From Azadirachta indica (taxonomy: Eukaryota; Streptophyta; Magnoliopsida; Sapindales; Meliaceae), in assembly GCA_022749755.1 (NCBI GenBank), contig CM040444.1, forward strand, positions 11,140,274 to 11,204,273: DNA of 64,000 bases, read 5' to 3'. Positions 61,101-64,000 of the stretch are shown here, one piece after another. The position numbers and the translations under genes are program-made. Under the pieces are notes generated by a model. The model did no database searches, was not told where the DNA came from, and saw nothing but the letters and a program-made list of their open reading frames with translations. The number at the start of each line of letters is the position of its first letter. Within the stretch, counting starts at the first letter, position 1.

Positions 61101-62731
61101 TCTAAAGCCAGAATGTGTGACCATAAAAGTTTGAAACCTAATAAGAGTTTAATCCCTTGTAATGTGATTATGAAAGTGTTCTGGAGGTGTTTGATGAAGT
61201 GAAGGCCTAGGGCGTTGAGCTTGACAAGTCCTTATCAATTTGCTTTTCTAGAAACAACTTTGTATCACAGTATGGAACAGACTCTTAGTATTAGATGAAT
61301 TTACTGGACTACATGCACTCCAATCTGTATATGGTACAACTCTATGGAATTGATTACTGCAACTGAATACCCTCCTGGCTGCAGATGGAATGAAGTAGGA
61401 GGGCAAAGTGTCACAAGCAGCAGGCATGAGCCATAACTCTATGGCACTGTAGTCCGTGACAGTGGTCTTTCTTGTAGAATCATTGTAAATTTTGTTATTT
61501 CTGTATATTCCTGAATTTAACAGTCTTCAGATTGTTTGCTGAAATATGAAAGCTGTTGTTTATTACCTTATAATATGCTTAGTTAAGATGCATGGTATAT
61601 ATTACTGTTTAAATTGCCCTTGGCTATTTTGCAGAGCTTTACAATAAGAGGATGTTTCAGCTTTTGCTCTCTGCTTACTCAACGATAAGTGTCCAAGATA
61701 CAGCTCTCTTTCTGGGAATGAATGAGGATGATGCCACATATTGTAAGATTCTACCATCCTAGCTTGACTTGCACAGTAATAGCAGTCCCTCTGAATTCCT
61801 TTATATTCTTTCTCTAATGCTTCTTGTTCAGTGTGAGCTATTGGTACTTAGGTTTGCCGCTGAACTGGAAGTTGTGAATTAATAAAACTACGCATAGATG
61901 CTACAAGCTAACCATAATATTGAACAGGAAATGACCAACATCTGAAACTTTATGGTAGCAACATATGAAAAGTGTCTGACTCAATTGTTTTACTGTGAGT
62001 TTTGGAGTATGTTTATGACTGATGTTTAACTTAGGAAGTACAACTAAAGTCTTCAATAAACACCCACTTCTACTTGGCACCTAGTTTTAAATTACTACCT
62101 ATGCACCCACTTGCACATAACAGTTGTTATTTCATTTCAAAAATTCTGTAGATTAAAATTCATAATACCTCAATCCTAAATATATTTTTAGTTGTCCTGA
62201 TCCGTGAATACATAAAAAGGTATCAAAAGTCTTTAGGAAATTCTAGCATTTCATGAAAACATCTAGTCAGGCTCCAAGGTTACATGTGAACTAGCCAATG
62301 TAGGCTCTTGTCTTCTGGTCTGTATAGGAAAATAGATAGTATGGTCTTATATGTATTGGTATTGTTTCTTTCCTCTAGTTCTGTTTATTTTGGCATTTGT
62401 TTTCTTTTGATCTGTGTTTTAATGATAACTTCTATGAAAGGAGCAAAGAAAAGAAGAGTTCATTTGCTTCCACAAACAGTGACAGAGAAATTTGCTTGAC
62501 CGATGAATGAACTTGGCTTTTGGGTAGACGAATAACTCAATCTGCTGCCTGTCCATAGTTTAACTATTTTTGAATCTGCTTGTTCATGCAGATGTACAAC
62601 AGCAAGGTTGGATTTTGGATCCGTCCTCACGAATGCTGACTGTGAAGAAGCAGCCTATCGTGACTGAGCAGAAACTCGATGCCGGTAAACTGCAGCGCTT
62701 GACGGAATATGTTTTTCACCTTGAACATTAA
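58186..62731 (+). CDS. CSN8: COP9 signalosome complex subunit 8
   Basis: CSN8 (COP9/FUS7 in Arabidopsis) is the smallest PCI subunit of the COP9 signalosome, the nuclear complex that removes NEDD8/RUB from cullins and represses light signalling in the dark. Exons: 58186-58269, 58355-58434, 59005-59186, 61635-61742 and 62592-62731, with GT-AG borders and 594 nt in frame (197 residues, the usual plant length). It starts MDFSPLTDALASKSYEKIAD. Conserved blocks: DEWPYAIHLLGHIYIND, SARFLWKSIPSMIKD, IGQRLWTRDYGGVHEAIRGF, then the PCI/winged-helix part KRMFQLLLSAYSTISVQDTA, LFLGMNEDDATYYVQQQGW. The C-terminus LQRLTEYVFHLEH matches the family exactly. No breaks. Intron 3 (59187-61634) is 2.4 kb and holds a compositionally odd block. 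Confidence 0.97.
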
Positions 62732-62960
62732 TTCAAGTTTGGGAAGGGCTGAAATTTTCTCTTGGGAGAATTACTTTTTATTTCGGATAATAGTGGAGGA
62801 GAGTAAATGCTTTGAAGTTATTTGGAACTCGGATCTTCACAAAATAATTTTATTAGTAGTTTTATGATTTTTATTCTGTGTTGGGACTGCTTGTTACTTT
62901 GTTTCCTATGTTTTCATTTTCCCTACTTTCATTTTTTCTTATATAACACTGTGCAAGTAG
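62732..62960 (+). other. CSN8: 3' UTR of CSN8
   Basis: T-rich sequence after the TAA at 62729-62731. ACAAAATAATTTTATT at 62840-62855 contains possible poly(A) signals. Exact end unknown. Confidence 0.4.
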
Positions 62961-63480
62961 CAAACTAAGAAATATTAATATTTATTCGGTGATTTATTTT
63001 AAAAATACTTATTAAATTTAAAAATTAAGTCGAACAAATTAGCGGATGAATTTTTAACAATATTCGGAAACCTAATTTAGAGAAAATCTCCCTCTCTTAG
63101 GTCTTCAATTGGCCAGGAGTAATGTATTTTAAAATATAAAAAAATCCGGTATCTCGAGAGTAGAATAAACACCTAACTACTATACAACATCATGTAGTAT
63201 ACAAATAAATTGTACTTGAGAATACAATGAAAGGATACTCCTTCAATTATTTTGAATTGAATTCGAATAATAATAAAGAATAAAGTATTGATGTTTTTTC
63301 GACAACATAATAAAAGGGACCTCTCGAATTACTCTGAAGTCAAAGAACAATAAAAAATGGAGTAAAGGATTAATGTTTTATGAGTGAAGTTTCTTATTTT
63401 TATTCAAAATTTTTAAAGACAAAAAGAAATTGTAAATGAAAATATTTTAAATACAAATAATTCACATTTGAAACTGTAGT
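62961..63480. other. Intergenic DNA
   Basis: AT-rich sequence without genes or recognisable repeats, between CSN8 and a minisatellite-like array. Confidence 0.6.
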
Positions 63481-63559
63481 TTTGAGTGCCATCTAACTTT
63501 GATTGGGCGGTAAATTAGAAGGTAGATGTCCGAGTCCTGTCATCTCCCCTACAAAATTG

Positions 63560-64000
63560 TAAGGTTTTTCACTAATATGTAAATAGATTTCTCTCTAATG
63601 TGAGAGTAGAAATCTCATTTTATGTGGTTAAATACTTATACATGTATATACACTACATGTATATTAGTGGATAGATTTCCCTCCAATGTGAGGTTAGAAA
63701 TCACACAAATACCTGTATATATGTATATTAGTGAGTAGATTTCGTCCAATATGAAAGTAAAAATCGTACACAATCCTCTTTACAAATTTGGAGGGTTTTC
63801 CACTTATATATGGACAAATTTCCCTTCATGTGAGAGTAGAAAATGATTCTTTCTGTGCATAGATACCAATGTAAGAATAAAAATGGTTCTTTGTGTTCGA
63901 CTATGTACAGATACCTGTAATTTGAGCATAGAAAATAATTCTTTGTGTGCGTAGATACTTGTACATGTACATTACTGAATAGATTTTCCTCCAATGTGAA
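63560..64000. repeat. Degenerate tandem repeat array, runs off the window
   Basis: Five diverged units with the core TAGATTTCCCTCCAATGTGA, seen near 63585, 63671, 63737, 63818 and 63979, often followed by GAGTAGAAAT and separated by TACATGTATATTAGTG-like sequence. Spacing is irregular (about 65-160 bp). The array continues past the right edge. Confidence 0.75.

Overview
The window is nuclear DNA from a flowering plant, most likely a eudicot. It is very AT-rich, its genes are split by many GT-AG introns, its coding islands are slightly GC-richer than their surroundings, and decayed Ty1/copia and Ty3/gypsy retrotransposons dominate. I cannot name the species from sequence alone. No tRNA, rRNA, CRISPR or prokaryotic features were seen.

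Only three conserved host loci are recognisable. (1) An Alba-domain nucleic-acid-binding protein gene on + (CDS 22555-28171) has an RGG-rich tail and a clear promoter with a 5'-UTR intron. (2) A plant MCTS1/MCT-1-like PUA-domain gene on - (55570-52253) has all eight exons with good splice sites, but the PUA exon lacks 2 bp, which breaks the frame, and exon 1 is tandemly duplicated. (3) COP9 signalosome subunit 8 (CSN8) on + (58186-62731) is intact, with five exons and 197 codons plus stop. Between them lie relics of a CNL-type NBS-LRR (28.9-29.5 kb), an LRR receptor kinase (31.8-34.2 kb) and ribosomal protein L18 (51.4-51.8 kb).

Layout: 1-2.8 kb, AT-rich intergenic. 2.8-7.0 kb, 5' part of a copia element containing a nested solo LTR. 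7.1-8.3 kb, a pair of diverged direct repeats. 8.3-11.5 kb, unassigned decayed sequence. 11.5-18.5 kb, a gypsy element (Athila/Tat-like gag and protease) with both LTRs but most of pol deleted. 18.5-22.0 kb, intergenic. 22.0-28.5 kb, Alba gene. 28.9-34.2 kb, resistance-type gene relics. 35.3-50.7 kb, a nested retrotransposon complex. 51.4-51.8 kb, RPL18 relic. 52.2-55.8 kb, MCTS1. 57.9-62.8 kb, CSN8. 63.5-64.0 kb, start of a degenerate minisatellite that runs off the window.

The most unusual structure is the 35.3-50.7 kb nest, whose layers are resolved by target-site duplications. An outer copia element (GTATA on both sides) is split by an inverted piece of a related copia coding region. That piece is interrupted by an element with about 2.1-kb inverted LTR-like arms (TTATT/ATATT). 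One arm of that element holds a full-length copia (ATATT on both sides); the other arm and the centre hold a hAT-type MITE and a 700-bp fold-back repeat. The DNA strand could fold into very long hairpins.
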